From contig MEPO01000003.1 of NCBI GenBank assembly GCA_001769805.1, forward strand, positions 62,001-126,000: 64,000 bases of DNA, given 5' to 3'. The notes below the pieces were generated by a model. It searched no databases, was not told where the DNA came from, and was given only the letters and a program-made list of their open reading frames with translations. Every line of letters begins with the position of its first letter. The stretch's first letter is position 1. Position numbers and translations under genes: made by a program. Below, in pieces: positions 1 to 9,546 of this stretch. The stretch comes from Bdellovibrionales bacterium GWA1_52_35. GTDB taxonomy: Bacteria; Bdellovibrionota; UBA1018.

Positions 1-1
1 C

Positions 2-940
2 TGGCACTGCAAAGGAACCGTCGCTTATTATCAGCAGAATTACTCGGGAGCCCAGCGTTGCTGGAATAGATACCTCAAAGCCGTGAAAGAAGCTGCAGCC
101 CGCAAGCTGGATTTCGGCAGCATGAGTTTGGAAGAGTGCCTTCTAAAGGGCTGGATATCGTTGTTGATGATGTGGCGGCATACGAAGCCTCTCCGGAGCG
201 TGGTGGTCTCAAAATCCCTGCTGCGGAAATTTGAAAACAGAAATTACAAAGGTGTGAACGGGTTTTTGTACCTCCTGATGGGCTGGAGCGCGGAAGAGCA
301 GGCCGATTTTGAAGAGGCGATGCGCTGGTATCAGAAAGCCCATGCGAGTTTCCTGAGTGAGCACAACTGGTATTACCACCTTTATGTATTGCTCCGTTAC
401 GCCCGCGTCTGCCGGATTCAGCAGAATTATCCTCAGGCATATTGGTACCTCGACCTACTGGACAAGGCGACTTCCTCCAGTTCTTACTTCGGCCAATTGA
501 GACAGGCCGTTGCTGATGAGCGTTCGAACCTCGAGCAGGATGCCGTCGATCTTCTCGTGGATAGCCGCAAAGGAATCATCAAAACACGTGAATCCAGCAG
601 CATCTCTTTTGGCAAGCAGTATGTTCTCTTGCATATCCTGGAAGCGCTCTCTGCAGCTCATGGCCGCATCGGCGACGATACTGAGCGCGGGCTTTCAAAA
701 TCGGAAATCATTGAGCGGGTCTGGGACGAGCCTTACCGGCCGGAAGCCCATGACAACAAACTTTATTACAATATCAATCGTCTTCGGAAGCTGATCGAGC
801 CGGATGTGAAAAATCCGCAATACCTTTTGAACTGGAAAGAAGGTTATCGTTTGGCGCCCGGACTCAGGATTCAGTTTGTCGGATTACGCGGTTCAGGGAC
901 TGTGGGATTCGGCGGTTCGAAACAGGGGGGAGCGGTATGA
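2..940 (+). CDS. 5'-truncated TPR-like protein with C-terminal OmpR/PhoB-type winged-helix DNA-binding domain (transcriptional regulator)
   Basis: The ORF is open from base 2 (WHCKGTVAYYQQNYSGAQRCWNRYLKAV...) into the listed 83-940 ORF. Helical TPR-like region, then a wHTH: LSKSEIIERVWDEPYRPEAHDNKLYYNINRLRKLIEP...YLLNWKEGYRL. Confidence 0.65.
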   Translation, partial: WHCKGTVAYYQQNYSGAQRCWNRYLKAVKEAAARKLDFGSMSLEECLLKGWISLLMMWRHTKPLRSVVVSKSLLRKFENRNYKGVNGFLYLLMGWSAEEQADFEEAMRWYQKAHASFLSEHNWYYHLYVLLRYARVCRIQQNYPQAYWYLDLLDKATSSSSYFGQLRQAVADERSNLEQDAVDLLVDSRKGIIKTRESSSISFGKQYVLLHILEALSAAHGRIGDDTERGLSKSEIIERVWDEPYRPEAHDNKLYYNINRLRKLIEPDVKNPQYLLNWKEGYRLAPGLRIQFVGLRGSGTVGFGGSKQGGAV

Positions 941-1434
941 TACGTTTGATTCTGTCCGGATTTGTATTTGCTTTTGCATTGTGGATCAGCGCAGGTGTGA
1001 CGTCGAAAGCCTTGGCCGTCGAGTGCATTAAAGAGCACGGAATCGTGGTCCCAAGTTACCAGGAGTGTGACCCGAAGCCGGAAGGCGGCGGTGGGGACAT
1101 GCCCATTCCGTTCGGGTTGAACGGGAAAGTCGAGCTTGCTGACGGAGAATTTTACTTACTCGTGGGCAAGATCACTGTACTTCCGAAACAGCGGAGCAAA
1201 AAAACTCCGCGTGTCTTCTTCGAGGTGGATTTCGATCAGCACCCTTGGCTCGCAAATGCAAAACGTTACGCCAACCCCGGTTATCCGGTGGAAGGTCCGG
1301 TTTCGTTTTGGAAAAAATATGACGGCCAGACCATCAAGTTTTCGTGCCGCGCTCGTGGACGGATTTGGGGCCGCGGTCAAAGTGCTGAATATGTTATTTC
1401 GCTGGAGGGAACCCAGAATCCCCTAGTCAGGTGA
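937..1434 (+). CDS. Secreted hypothetical protein (165 aa)
   Basis: N-terminal signal peptide (MIRLILSGFVFAFALWISAGVTSKALA). The start overlaps the upstream stop (ATGA). Confidence 0.7.
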   Translation: MIRLILSGFVFAFALWISAGVTSKALAVECIKEHGIVVPSYQECDPKPEGGGGDMPIPFGLNGKVELADGEFYLLVGKITVLPKQRSKKTPRVFFEVDFDQHPWLANAKRYANPGYPVEGPVSFWKKYDGQTIKFSCRARGRIWGRGQSAEYVISLEGTQNPLVR

Positions 1435-4362
1435 TCCGGTGATCAGGCGCGAGCGATAGCCCTGTTTTTCCAGCATCTGACCGGTGACTGAGGCCGGGTT
1501 TCGTAAAAGCTGTTCCGGTGTTCCGGCTGCGACCATTTCGCCACCGGCGGTACCGCCACCTGGGCCCAGATCAATGATCCAATCGGCTTGAGCAATTACA
1601 TCCATATGGTGCTCAATCATGATGACGCTGTTTTTGGCATCCACCAGATCCTGGACGACGCCGAGCAACTTCTTGATGTCCTCGAGATGAAGACCTGTGG
1701 TGGGTTCATCGAAGATATACAGGAGATTTTCCGCAGAGCGATCATCCAGGGAGGCCGCGATTTTGAGACGCTGTGATTCGCCCCCCGAGAGGGTCGTTGC
1801 GGATTGTCCCAATTGGAGGTAGCCAAGACCCACTTCGCGCAGGATTCCGAGCTTTCGGATCAGGATCGAATGATCACGGAAGAGTTCATATGCATCATCG
1901 ATTGTCGTGTGAAGAAGCTGATTGATGTCTTTTCCCCGGTAACTCACGTCCAGGATGCTTTTCTTGAATCGCTTGCCGTCGCATTCCTCGCACGGCAGTT
2001 TCACTTCGGCCATGAAGTGCATGTCGAGGGTGACTTCGCCTTCGCCTTTGCAGACCGGGCAGCGCCCGCCATCCACATTGAACGAAAAATGCTGGGGCAT
2101 GTAGCCGCGACGCAATGAAACGACTTGGCTGGCATACAGCCTGCGAATTTCGTCCCAGGCTTTGATGTAGGTGGCGGGATTGGATCTTGAACTTTTACCG
2201 ATGGAAGTCTGGTCCAAGAGAACGATTCCGCTCAGTTGTTCGGCGCCATAAATCCGGTCGTAATGCCCGGGGACTTCGGTGCTGCGGTAAAAGAGTTTGG
2301 AAAGTGCTTCGAAAACTGTTCTATGCACAAGCGTGCTTTTCCCGGAGCCTGAGACACCCGTCACCACGACAAAACGGTCAAGGGGGAAGTCGACATCGAG
2401 ATTTTTGAGATTGTTTTCGCGGCAGCCGGTGATTTTCAGGGCTCGACGGGCCGGAGGCCGGGGGGGGCGGGAGCGGGATAAAGTGAATGCGCCAGACAGG
2501 TATTTGCCCGTCAGAGATCCGGGAGTTGCGATCAGGGTTTTAGCATTCCCTTGCGCGATGAGTTCTCCTCCGCGACGGCCCGCTCCGGGGCCGAGTTCCA
2601 CGAGCCAGTTCGCCCGGCGCATGACTTCAAGATCATGTTCGACGACGACGACAGTATTGCCCTGATCGCGCAGCCGTTCGAGAATCCCGATCAGGCGATC
2701 TGTATCGGCGGCATGCAGTCCAATGGACGGTTCGTCCAGAACGTAAAGGGTACCGCAAAGACCATTGCCGAGCTGGGTTGCCAGATTAATGCGTTGGAAC
2801 TCTCCGCCAGAAAGCGTGCGCGTCTGTCGCGAGAGGGTGAGATAGCCTACTCCGACATCCTTCAAGAAACTCAGGCGTCGTTCCACCTGGTAGAGAACTT
2901 CCTGGGCAATTTTTTGCTCGCGTGGGGTGAGCTTCAGGGATTGAAACCAATCCAGAGCGTCGAGCATGGAGGAGGCGAGGACTTCTGAAATGTTTCTGCC
3001 GCCGATCGTGACACTGAGGGCCTCGGGTTTGAGACGGCTTCCGTTGCAAACTGTGCAAAGATTCTGGCTTTGGTACCGGCGGATAAAGACGCGGACGTGC
3101 AGCTTGTACTTCCAGCGCTTGAGCTCTTCAAAACATGCCGCGATTCCGGGAAAGGTCGAATCTTCGGGATCGCCGTTCCAGAGCAGTCTGCGTTCCGAGG
3201 CGGTGAGTTCACGGTAACGTTTCCCGACAGAGATTCCATGCCGTTCTGCAAAACGAAACAGCCCTTTCTGCCATTCCGTCGCGGAAGGCTTTGAAAAGGG
3301 ATCGATCGCGCCGTTCTTTAACGTTTTCGAGGGGTCAGGTACAATGAGCGCTTCATCCAGATCCAGGGTGAAGCCAAACCCGCTGCATTTGGGGCAGGCT
3401 CCGAGCGGACTGTTGAAGGAGAAAAGATGAGGCTCGGGGAAGCGATGGGGGAAGCCGCATTGGATGCAGTTGAAACCGCTCTTGAGTTCGTGGAAAGTGT
3501 TCTTATCCCCGTCCGGATCATGAAACAGAATTTTACCACGACCGATCGCAAGGGCCTGATCGATGGAATCCAGGAGTCTTCCGCGGGTTTCGGTATCGGG
3601 AGTCTCTGAGATTCGAACACGGTCGATGACAACCAGGAGTTGCCCGGCATTGATCGCAGTCTGATCGATTTTGGGTGGCAATTTTCCGCCGAGTTCTTCC
3701 AGATCGAGGAGCTCGGAAGATTTTCCCTTTCGCCAGACGAGCCGCGTGAAGCCCTGTTCCCGGATAATTTGAAGCAGAGTCTGGATCTGAACTGCGGGTC
3801 GAGCTTTGGTGCCGCGTGCAGTGGGTTTGGCTTTACCAGTGGCCTTCTTTTGTTTCACCGCTGCTTTGGTCTCAGGTTCCGCTTCAGGTGTTCCCAGGGG
3901 TGCAAGAATCAGAGCCCTGCGACCGGGAAGCCAGTCGGCTGCCCAATCGAGAATTGTTTCGGGATCCACCTTGCGAACAGCGCCGCCGCAATGGGTGCAG
4001 GCAACTTTCCCGACCTTGGCGAACAGGACCCGGAGGTAATCCACAATTTCCGTCTGCGTGCCGACCGTGCTGCGGGAACCGACGACATGGTTCTTCTGCT
4101 GCAGAGCTATGGCGGGAGGAATATTCTCGATCGAGTCGAGATCGGGTTTGGGCATTTTCTCCAGGAACTGCCGCGTATAGGTCGAAAGACTTTCAATGTA
4201 CCGCCTCTGGCCCTCAGCATATAACGTATCAAAGGCCAGAGAACTCTTGCCGCTGCCAGAGAGGCCTGTAATGACCGAGAGCTCGCGCGCGGGGAACTCC
4301 ACCGTGACGTTTTTGAGATTGTTCTGTCGGACTCTCACGAGTCGGATCGGGCGTAAGGTCAT
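1423..4362 (-). CDS. uvrA: Excinuclease ABC subunit A (UvrA), with a Lys/Ala-rich insertion
   Basis: Two ABC ATPase halves ([47 protein letters not shown]), CxxC zinc motifs ([24 protein letters not shown]) and two LSGGE signatures. Confidence 0.95.
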   Translation of the reverse strand: MTLRPIRLVRVRQNNLKNVTVEFPARELSVITGLSGSGKSSLAFDTLYAEGQRRYIESLSTYTRQFLEKMPKPDLDSIENIPPAIALQQKNHVVGSRSTVGTQTEIVDYLRVLFAKVGKVACTHCGGAVRKVDPETILDWAADWLPGRRALILAPLGTPEAEPETKAAVKQKKATGKAKPTARGTKARPAVQIQTLLQIIREQGFTRLVWRKGKSSELLDLEELGGKLPPKIDQTAINAGQLLVVIDRVRISETPDTETRGRLLDSIDQALAIGRGKILFHDPDGDKNTFHELKSGFNCIQCGFPHRFPEPHLFSFNSPLGACPKCSGFGFTLDLDEALIVPDPSKTLKNGAIDPFSKPSATEWQKGLFRFAERHGISVGKRYRELTASERRLLWNGDPEDSTFPGIAACFEELKRWKYKLHVRVFIRRYQSQNLCTVCNGSRLKPEALSVTIGGRNISEVLASSMLDALDWFQSLKLTPREQKIAQEVLYQVERRLSFLKDVGVGYLTLSRQTRTLSGGEFQRINLATQLGNGLCGTLYVLDEPSIGLHAADTDRLIGILERLRDQGNTVVVVEHDLEVMRRANWLVELGPGAGRRGGELIAQGNAKTLIATPGSLTGKYLSGAFTLSRSRPPRPPARRALKITGCRENNLKNLDVDFPLDRFVVVTGVSGSGKSTLVHRTVFEALSKLFYRSTEVPGHYDRIYGAEQLSGIVLLDQTSIGKSSRSNPATYIKAWDEIRRLYASQVVSLRRGYMPQHFSFNVDGGRCPVCKGEGEVTLDMHFMAEVKLPCEECDGKRFKKSILDVSYRGKDINQLLHTTIDDAYELFRDHSILIRKLGILREVGLGYLQLGQSATTLSGGESQRLKIAASLDDRSAENLLYIFDEPTTGLHLEDIKKLLGVVQDLVDAKNSVIMIEHHMDVIAQADWIIDLGPGGGTAGGEMVAAGTPEQLLRNPASVTGQMLEKQGYRSRLITGSPD

Positions 4363-4514
4363 GTGTCTGATTCGCTATCTCTGGGCAACTGACTAATTTT
4401 TTGACAGTGTTTCCGGGATTCTGTTTAAAAGTTACTTATGGTCAGTCTCATAAATCACAGGTAAAATCAATGACTTATAGCTGTCTGTCGTTTGAGAGGG
4501 CATTTCCTGGTTGA

Positions 4515-4530
4515 TGGCACTGGCCTTGCT
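4515..4530 (+). promoter_or_regulatory. Sigma54-like -24/-12 promoter element (TGGCACT-GGCC-TTGCT)
   Basis: GG and GC dinucleotides separated by 10 bp, 6 of 7 match to the TGGCACG half and TTGCT at -12. About 65 nt upstream of a small secreted-protein gene with an AGGAG RBS. Confidence 0.5.
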
Positions 4531-4594
4531 CATAGGCGCACGGGTACTCCGGCAATGGCGTCGGTTCCCAGTTGTTACACAGTAGGAGTTGGCC

Positions 4595-4888
4595 ATGATG
4601 CGGATGTTGTTGTTGAGCAGCGGATTTGCCTTTGCCCTGACCAGTATGTCGGTGGCTATGGGCTCAGTGCCCACGGCGGGTCGGGTAACGGATGATACGG
4701 CGATTTATCAGAAACTTTCAGAAATCAATGTGCCCAGGCAGCGGGGAATTAACTTTGATTCTGAAATCGCGCAGCTTTCAAAAGCAGAAGCCCGTTTCAA
4801 CGAAGAGCTGCCGACCTTGAGTAAAGATGCGCGTTTGAGAGGTCCCATGGGACGCATCAACGGTCAGAAATATCGCAGATCAAAGTAA
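4595..4888 (+). CDS. Small secreted hypothetical protein (97 aa)
   Basis: ATG 4595 preceded by AGGAG. Signal peptide MMRMLLLSSGFAFALTSMSVAMG. Confidence 0.6.
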   Translation: MMRMLLLSSGFAFALTSMSVAMGSVPTAGRVTDDTAIYQKLSEINVPRQRGINFDSEIAQLSKAEARFNEELPTLSKDARLRGPMGRINGQKYRRSK

Positions 4889-4910
4889 AGCCGGTTAAAG
4901 CTGGCGCTGA

Positions 4911-5747
4911 CTACACAGATCCCATCCGGGCTTCGGGATTGGCGAAAATATTCGCCAAAGTCTCGGCCATCTTGGCCATCTGCACACCATCCACCAGACG
5001 GTGATCAAAAGTCACAGTCAGGCGAAGCATTTTACCGATGACGATCTGCTGGTCGCGCACGACTGGCGTCTCCCGGACCGCGCCAATGGAAATCAAAAGA
5101 GGCACGCGTGAGTAGGGGACCAGGGGTGCAAAAGCCATGTCCAGACCAAGCGAGCCAATGTTGGTGATCATGATGCTTCCAAAGGGATCCCGGGGGGTGC
5201 CCAGCAGAGGGGTCCAGAGATTCAGGGCATACATCAGAAGTTCAGAAAATTTAATCACAGCCCGGGCCAGAATTCCTGGGACCAGACTCATCGTGGATTT
5301 CATCTTTTTGAAGGCAGGATCGCCTTTTTTCCGGATGGCCTCCACATTGGTCTCCATTTCAGTGACGAAATCAGAAATCGATTTTTTATCCGCGTTGCGG
5401 ATGATCGTGCCTGAAAGGTCCTGTCCGGCGCTATCAGCAGCAACAAGGAAGCAGACATCAACGCTCTGCCTGGGATAGAAGCGACCAAATCGCAGTACAC
5501 AGTTGATGTCGGGATGTTGGGCCACCGTGAGCGCCAGCGCCTTCCCCACGAAATGAGAGAGAGTGATTCGCTTGCCGGTCTGGGCACGGAGCTTGTCAAT
5601 GTACGCGAGAGCCGGGGCAGCATCATAATCTGCAGCGCCATAAACCGTGGGATCTCCCGCGGATCCCCAGGTACCCAGAGCAATGATCCTGCGCGATCCA
5701 ACGCGCAGAGGTCGTCCTAATTTCACGTTCCTTGTGAAGAATGGCAT
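4911..5747 (-). CDS. Stand-alone 2-oxoacid dehydrogenase acyltransferase (E2) catalytic-domain protein lacking a lipoyl domain
   Basis: Catalytic motif FDHRLVDG, E2 fold signatures (LSHFVGKALALTVAQHPDIN, GSIMITNIGSLG). No lipoyl or PSBD domain. Confidence 0.8.
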   Translation of the reverse strand: MPFFTRNVKLGRPLRVGSRRIIALGTWGSAGDPTVYGAADYDAAPALAYIDKLRAQTGKRITLSHFVGKALALTVAQHPDINCVLRFGRFYPRQSVDVCFLVAADSAGQDLSGTIIRNADKKSISDFVTEMETNVEAIRKKGDPAFKKMKSTMSLVPGILARAVIKFSELLMYALNLWTPLLGTPRDPFGSIMITNIGSLGLDMAFAPLVPYSRVPLLISIGAVRETPVVRDQQIVIGKMLRLTVTFDHRLVDGVQMAKMAETLANIFANPEARMGSV

Positions 5748-5786
5748 ATACCGAATAAGTTAACCCGGGCTGCGGGAACAGGCAAG

Positions 5787-8135
5787 CTAAGGCTTGATGA
5801 CTGCAGAAGCAGGCAGGGCCCAATCTGTCGTTTTTTTCTGGTAACGACGCTCGACGATTTTAAATAGATTGTCGTCCGGGTTCAGTCGGCTGAAGTAATC
5901 TTCCGGATCTTCGCTGCCCATGGGATTACTCCCGTCTTCTGCGCGGCCTTCTTTGCCGAATTTCAGAGCTCCGTCGGAGCCGTCACCCGCACCGGAACCA
6001 TTGCCTGAGTTAGAGAAACTTCCGGAACCCATTCGTGCGCCTGAACCACCGGCGCCGCGCCCACCGGCACTACCTGAACCCGAACCGCCGCCCGAACCTG
6101 CTGAGCCGTAATTGCCCGCGGTTTGATCAGCTTCGGGCAGGCCGCCGCTGCCATCCCCGTTTGCATTTCCGCCAGAGCCATTCCCGGTCTGCCAGGCGCC
6201 GTTATCATTATTTCCGATTCCATGTCCCGAGGTTGACAGGCCTCCAGCGCTTCGGGAGTGGTTGGGTTTCTGGACTTGCGGATCGTTTCCGGCAGGCCCA
6301 GCAGCTGCTTTCTGGACACTGCTCTGGGTAGTGGTTCCCGCACTGGCTTCAGAGAGATTGAGTACAGGACTCTTGTCTGCCCCCAGATCCCCTGAGCTGT
6401 CGGCGAGACTGACGCGTTCGCGCGATTGATTCTGCTCTTCCGCGGCATTGAGACCCGCGGATGAGCCGGTCTCAATCGGATAAAGACTGGTGCCGTTGCA
6501 TTCGGCGAGCAGAGAGCAGCTCTGGCAATCCGAGGAATTCGGGTCTGAAAGATCCAGGCTGGATTTCACCGCAGTGAAGTCGGGCGACTCACAGCAACGG
6601 TTGAGTAGAGACCTGACGCTCGGGGTATCTGGCAGCGCGGGCTCGGTCGGAAAGCAGGTGCTCAGCTGGGCGGGAAAACCGCCACCGCCACCACCGCCAC
6701 CGCAGCTCATGCTGAGGTAGGCCGAAATCACCAGGACGGTTATGTTGAAAGCCATGAAAGAGACTACGCCAAAAACCTTCCGGCTGGAGGACAGCTTGGC
6801 AGCTTTCTTGGCTTCTGTTGTTTTGCGGCGCCGCTCAAGCAAAGTTCCCAAGGCGCAAAGGAGAGGCAAGCTGGTTGGAAATTCTGGATTCGGGGTGTTC
6901 TCGGTTTTGAACTTGCCCGGAATATTGTTGTCGATGATGGACTTGAAAAAGTTCTGGATCCAAGGATTGTAGCAATTGTCGAAACTCGCGTTGCCGGCCT
7001 TTTCACCTTTGGAGCGGCTTTTCTTTTTATGCCCGACGGAACTGCCTTTAGCTTGCGCAGAAGCCCGGCAGGAACTGATTTTGTTGTTGAACTCAGTGAT
7101 CCTTGGGACCAGTTGGGTTTCAAATTTCTTCACGCCGGCGTCGATCTGGCATTGCATGAGCGAGGAGAACAATGCGATCCGGTTCTCGCGAGAGGCACTG
7201 AGCATGCAAACCGAATTTCCCGGAATGCCTTCGCGCACCATCTTAGGATCTACGGTTTTGTCCACGTACTTTGCAATCTGCTGTTCTAGCTGAACGTCAT
7301 CGGGTTCACAGAAGTTGACTGCGCGCTTCAGGAGAGTGGGTTCCTTGCTGAGAGTGGCCGAGCCCTTGATAATGTCGGTTGAGATGTTCCGCGCATCCTG
7401 CATCAGAGCCAGATAGTCGTTCGCCATTGAGTGGCAGCGAGGTGAATCGATCGTGAGGCGATAGTGATTCTCGATTTCGGTGGTGACCTTGTCCCGGTAA
7501 AATTTGATTGCCTGGATGACGAGTCCGCGAAGCTGGGCGCGTTCCCAGGTGCTGTTCCCGTTTCTGCCAAAAGTGCCGCAGGACTCCCCGAGATGGTTGG
7601 TCGTGATTTCTCCATCTGCATGGTTGCAGCGGGTGTGAGGGGTGTCTAGCGCAGTGGCGGCCACCCCTTTGCACTCACCCGGAGCCTGGGGAATTTTGAA
7701 ATCGACGATGATTCCTTTGTAAAGGCAGTCGATCCGGATGCGCATGAGCGCTTCGAGATTGTCCAGCAAACCGCTGGTTTTACCGGTCGGCACCGAAGTA
7801 TCGGGATTAATTTCTCTTGTCTTGCTGCGAAGCACGCCGCCCGGAATCACGACGCCACCTATAGTGACATCTTTGCAGGCTTGGAGATCAATTTGCTCAA
7901 TCGAGACGAGCTGGGCGGGCGAGAGGCAGGGGGCCTGAACTGGAAACGGCAAGGTCTTGTTGGGAATGGAAAGCGGCAGGCAAAGCCGGTTCGGGGTGCT
8001 TTCGCCGGGGGGAATTATTTTACAATTCCCCGGGCTATAAGGCGAGTCGGTGCTGGTACCCGGAGCAGCCCAGGCGAGTTGCGTCGCAAAAAATATTGAT
8101 GAAATGACCGACCAAAAAATCTTGTGATTTTTCAT
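5787..8135 (-). CDS. Large secreted/membrane hypothetical protein with Cys-rich N-terminal half, internal TM helix, poly-Gly tract and Gly/Ser-rich C-terminus (782 aa)
   Basis: Signal peptide MKNHKIFWSVISSIFFATQLAWA. TM segment VFGVVSFMAFNITVLVISAYLSMSC followed by eight Gly. Gly/Ser repeats SAGSGGGSGSGSAGGRGAGGSGARMGSG. Confidence 0.75.
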   Translation of the reverse strand: MKNHKIFWSVISSIFFATQLAWAAPGTSTDSPYSPGNCKIIPPGESTPNRLCLPLSIPNKTLPFPVQAPCLSPAQLVSIEQIDLQACKDVTIGGVVIPGGVLRSKTREINPDTSVPTGKTSGLLDNLEALMRIRIDCLYKGIIVDFKIPQAPGECKGVAATALDTPHTRCNHADGEITTNHLGESCGTFGRNGNSTWERAQLRGLVIQAIKFYRDKVTTEIENHYRLTIDSPRCHSMANDYLALMQDARNISTDIIKGSATLSKEPTLLKRAVNFCEPDDVQLEQQIAKYVDKTVDPKMVREGIPGNSVCMLSASRENRIALFSSLMQCQIDAGVKKFETQLVPRITEFNNKISSCRASAQAKGSSVGHKKKSRSKGEKAGNASFDNCYNPWIQNFFKSIIDNNIPGKFKTENTPNPEFPTSLPLLCALGTLLERRRKTTEAKKAAKLSSSRKVFGVVSFMAFNITVLVISAYLSMSCGGGGGGGGFPAQLSTCFPTEPALPDTPSVRSLLNRCCESPDFTAVKSSLDLSDPNSSDCQSCSLLAECNGTSLYPIETGSSAGLNAAEEQNQSRERVSLADSSGDLGADKSPVLNLSEASAGTTTQSSVQKAAAGPAGNDPQVQKPNHSRSAGGLSTSGHGIGNNDNGAWQTGNGSGGNANGDGSGGLPEADQTAGNYGSAGSGGGSGSGSAGGRGAGGSGARMGSGSFSNSGNGSGAGDGSDGALKFGKEGRAEDGSNPMGSEDPEDYFSRLNPDDNLFKIVERRYQKKTTDWALPASAVIKP

Positions 8136-8222
8136 AAATCACACCCCCCGGTGCGCATGGACAGACGGAAAACCCCTATTTAATAATTGTACTTCCTTAT
8201 TCTATGGTTGAAAATCACCAAT

Positions 8223-8870
8223 ATGGCATCGAATTTTGAAGGTCTGCGTGGTTCAGGGCTGCTTATTGCTATGATTTTCACCGCGTTGAGTCCGCTGGTG
8301 CCAACCGCAGTTGGCGCTGCTGATTTCGAAACGGTCATTGAACGGGAAGACCAGGCGCACGATGCCTACTATCGCGGCCTCATGAAGCTCGGACGTAATG
8401 CCACTCCAGCCCAGAGATCCTTGCTCTGGAAAGAAACGGTGCTGCCGGCAAAAGCGGAATACGGCAAAGCAAGTTCAGAGCTGATGACCAAGAGCAGAAA
8501 TGCAATTATGAAGGATGTCGCATCCTATTATGAAACTGACATGAACGAAAAAATTCCTTCCTGGCTGAGTCAGCTGGCCCGAATCGCTGGATTCCCTTCT
8601 GGAGCCGGTGTTGAGAACGCGTCCGCCGCAAGTACGCCAATGCCGTCCGGAATTCCCACCTCGGCTCGCGAACCCGAGGCTGCTCTGGATGTTTCGACAG
8701 TGGAACGTGAATTCGTTTTTCCTGGTCGCCGGCAAAAGCAGGGCGCAATGCCGCAAGCGAGCCCGAGCCCGACAGTGACGCCCGATTTTTTAGAAGTGAA
8801 GCCCGAGACGGGTGATGAGGTCCGGAGTTTTTCGTTTCCGGGCCCAAACAAAACGCCGAGTCCCCGCTAG
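8223..8870 (+). CDS. Secreted hypothetical protein
   Basis: MASNFEGLRGSGLLIAMIFTALSPLVPTAVGA hydrophobic N-terminus, single long ORF. Confidence 0.6.
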   Translation: MASNFEGLRGSGLLIAMIFTALSPLVPTAVGAADFETVIEREDQAHDAYYRGLMKLGRNATPAQRSLLWKETVLPAKAEYGKASSELMTKSRNAIMKDVASYYETDMNEKIPSWLSQLARIAGFPSGAGVENASAASTPMPSGIPTSAREPEAALDVSTVEREFVFPGRRQKQGAMPQASPSPTVTPDFLEVKPETGDEVRSFSFPGPNKTPSPR

Positions 8871-8871
8871 C

Positions 8872-9546
8872 TCAATTCCGCGCGATCGCAATCACGGCTG
8901 CAACCCAGGGGCCGTCATGCGAGAGACTGACCGCAAGGGAATGACTGGCTTCGCTGCCTTTGAGCCAGACCACAGGGGGACTCCATAATTCTTCCGGCAG
9001 ACGCGTCCGAACCACTTCCGCCTCGGCATAGCCCCGGTCCCGCAAAAGTATTTTGGCGAGAAGGCGCACTGCGATCGATTCTTCGGAACGCACGCAGGCA
9101 AGCTCCGCGGGGGTCAGGCCGGTTTTTTCGTTTCTCAAGAGTTCATCTTTGTGGCGAATTGCTGAAAACTGCTCCTGAAGGGCATTGTCCGCGGGAGCGG
9201 CGAGGCAATGAACATAATTTTCATTGTGGTCCCAGCAGAGGTTCAGCTCTAAAAAACCATCCGCCACGTCAGTGCGTATTTGCGCTTTTCCGGTTGGATC
9301 GATCGGAATCAGCGAAGGGGTGAAGACCAGTGCGGGATTGGATTGTTTCGCCAATTTGTAAACTGCTTCCTTGGCGCTCCAGAATTTCCAGAGAGTGAGC
9401 GAGGGGTTTTTGCTCTTTTCCAGGAAACGGATTTCTTCAGCTGAAAGAATTTTCTTCAAAAATTTTGCGTTCTCATGTTTGTCACGGGTACGCGGGGCCG
9501 CAAGGTGGACGAGGTCGTTTCCGATTGCCGGCCCGATCAGCGACAT
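8872..9546 (-). CDS. 4'-phosphopantetheinyl transferase superfamily protein
   Basis: IGNDLVHL ... LWKFWSAKEAVYKL motifs of ACPS/PPTase, and C-terminal SLSHDGPWVAAVIA. Confidence 0.75.
   Translation of the reverse strand: MSLIGPAIGNDLVHLAAPRTRDKHENAKFLKKILSAEEIRFLEKSKNPSLTLWKFWSAKEAVYKLAKQSNPALVFTPSLIPIDPTGKAQIRTDVADGFLELNLCWDHNENYVHCLAAPADNALQEQFSAIRHKDELLRNEKTGLTPAELACVRSEESIAVRLLAKILLRDRGYAEAEVVRTRLPEELWSPPVVWLKGSEASHSLAVSLSHDGPWVAAVIAIARN

Noticed and set aside
3640-4224. 194-aa plus-strand ORF antisense to uvrA (and similar long shadows)
   Set aside because: Fully covered by strong UvrA coding on the other strand; composition typical of a shadow ORF in GC-rich DNA.
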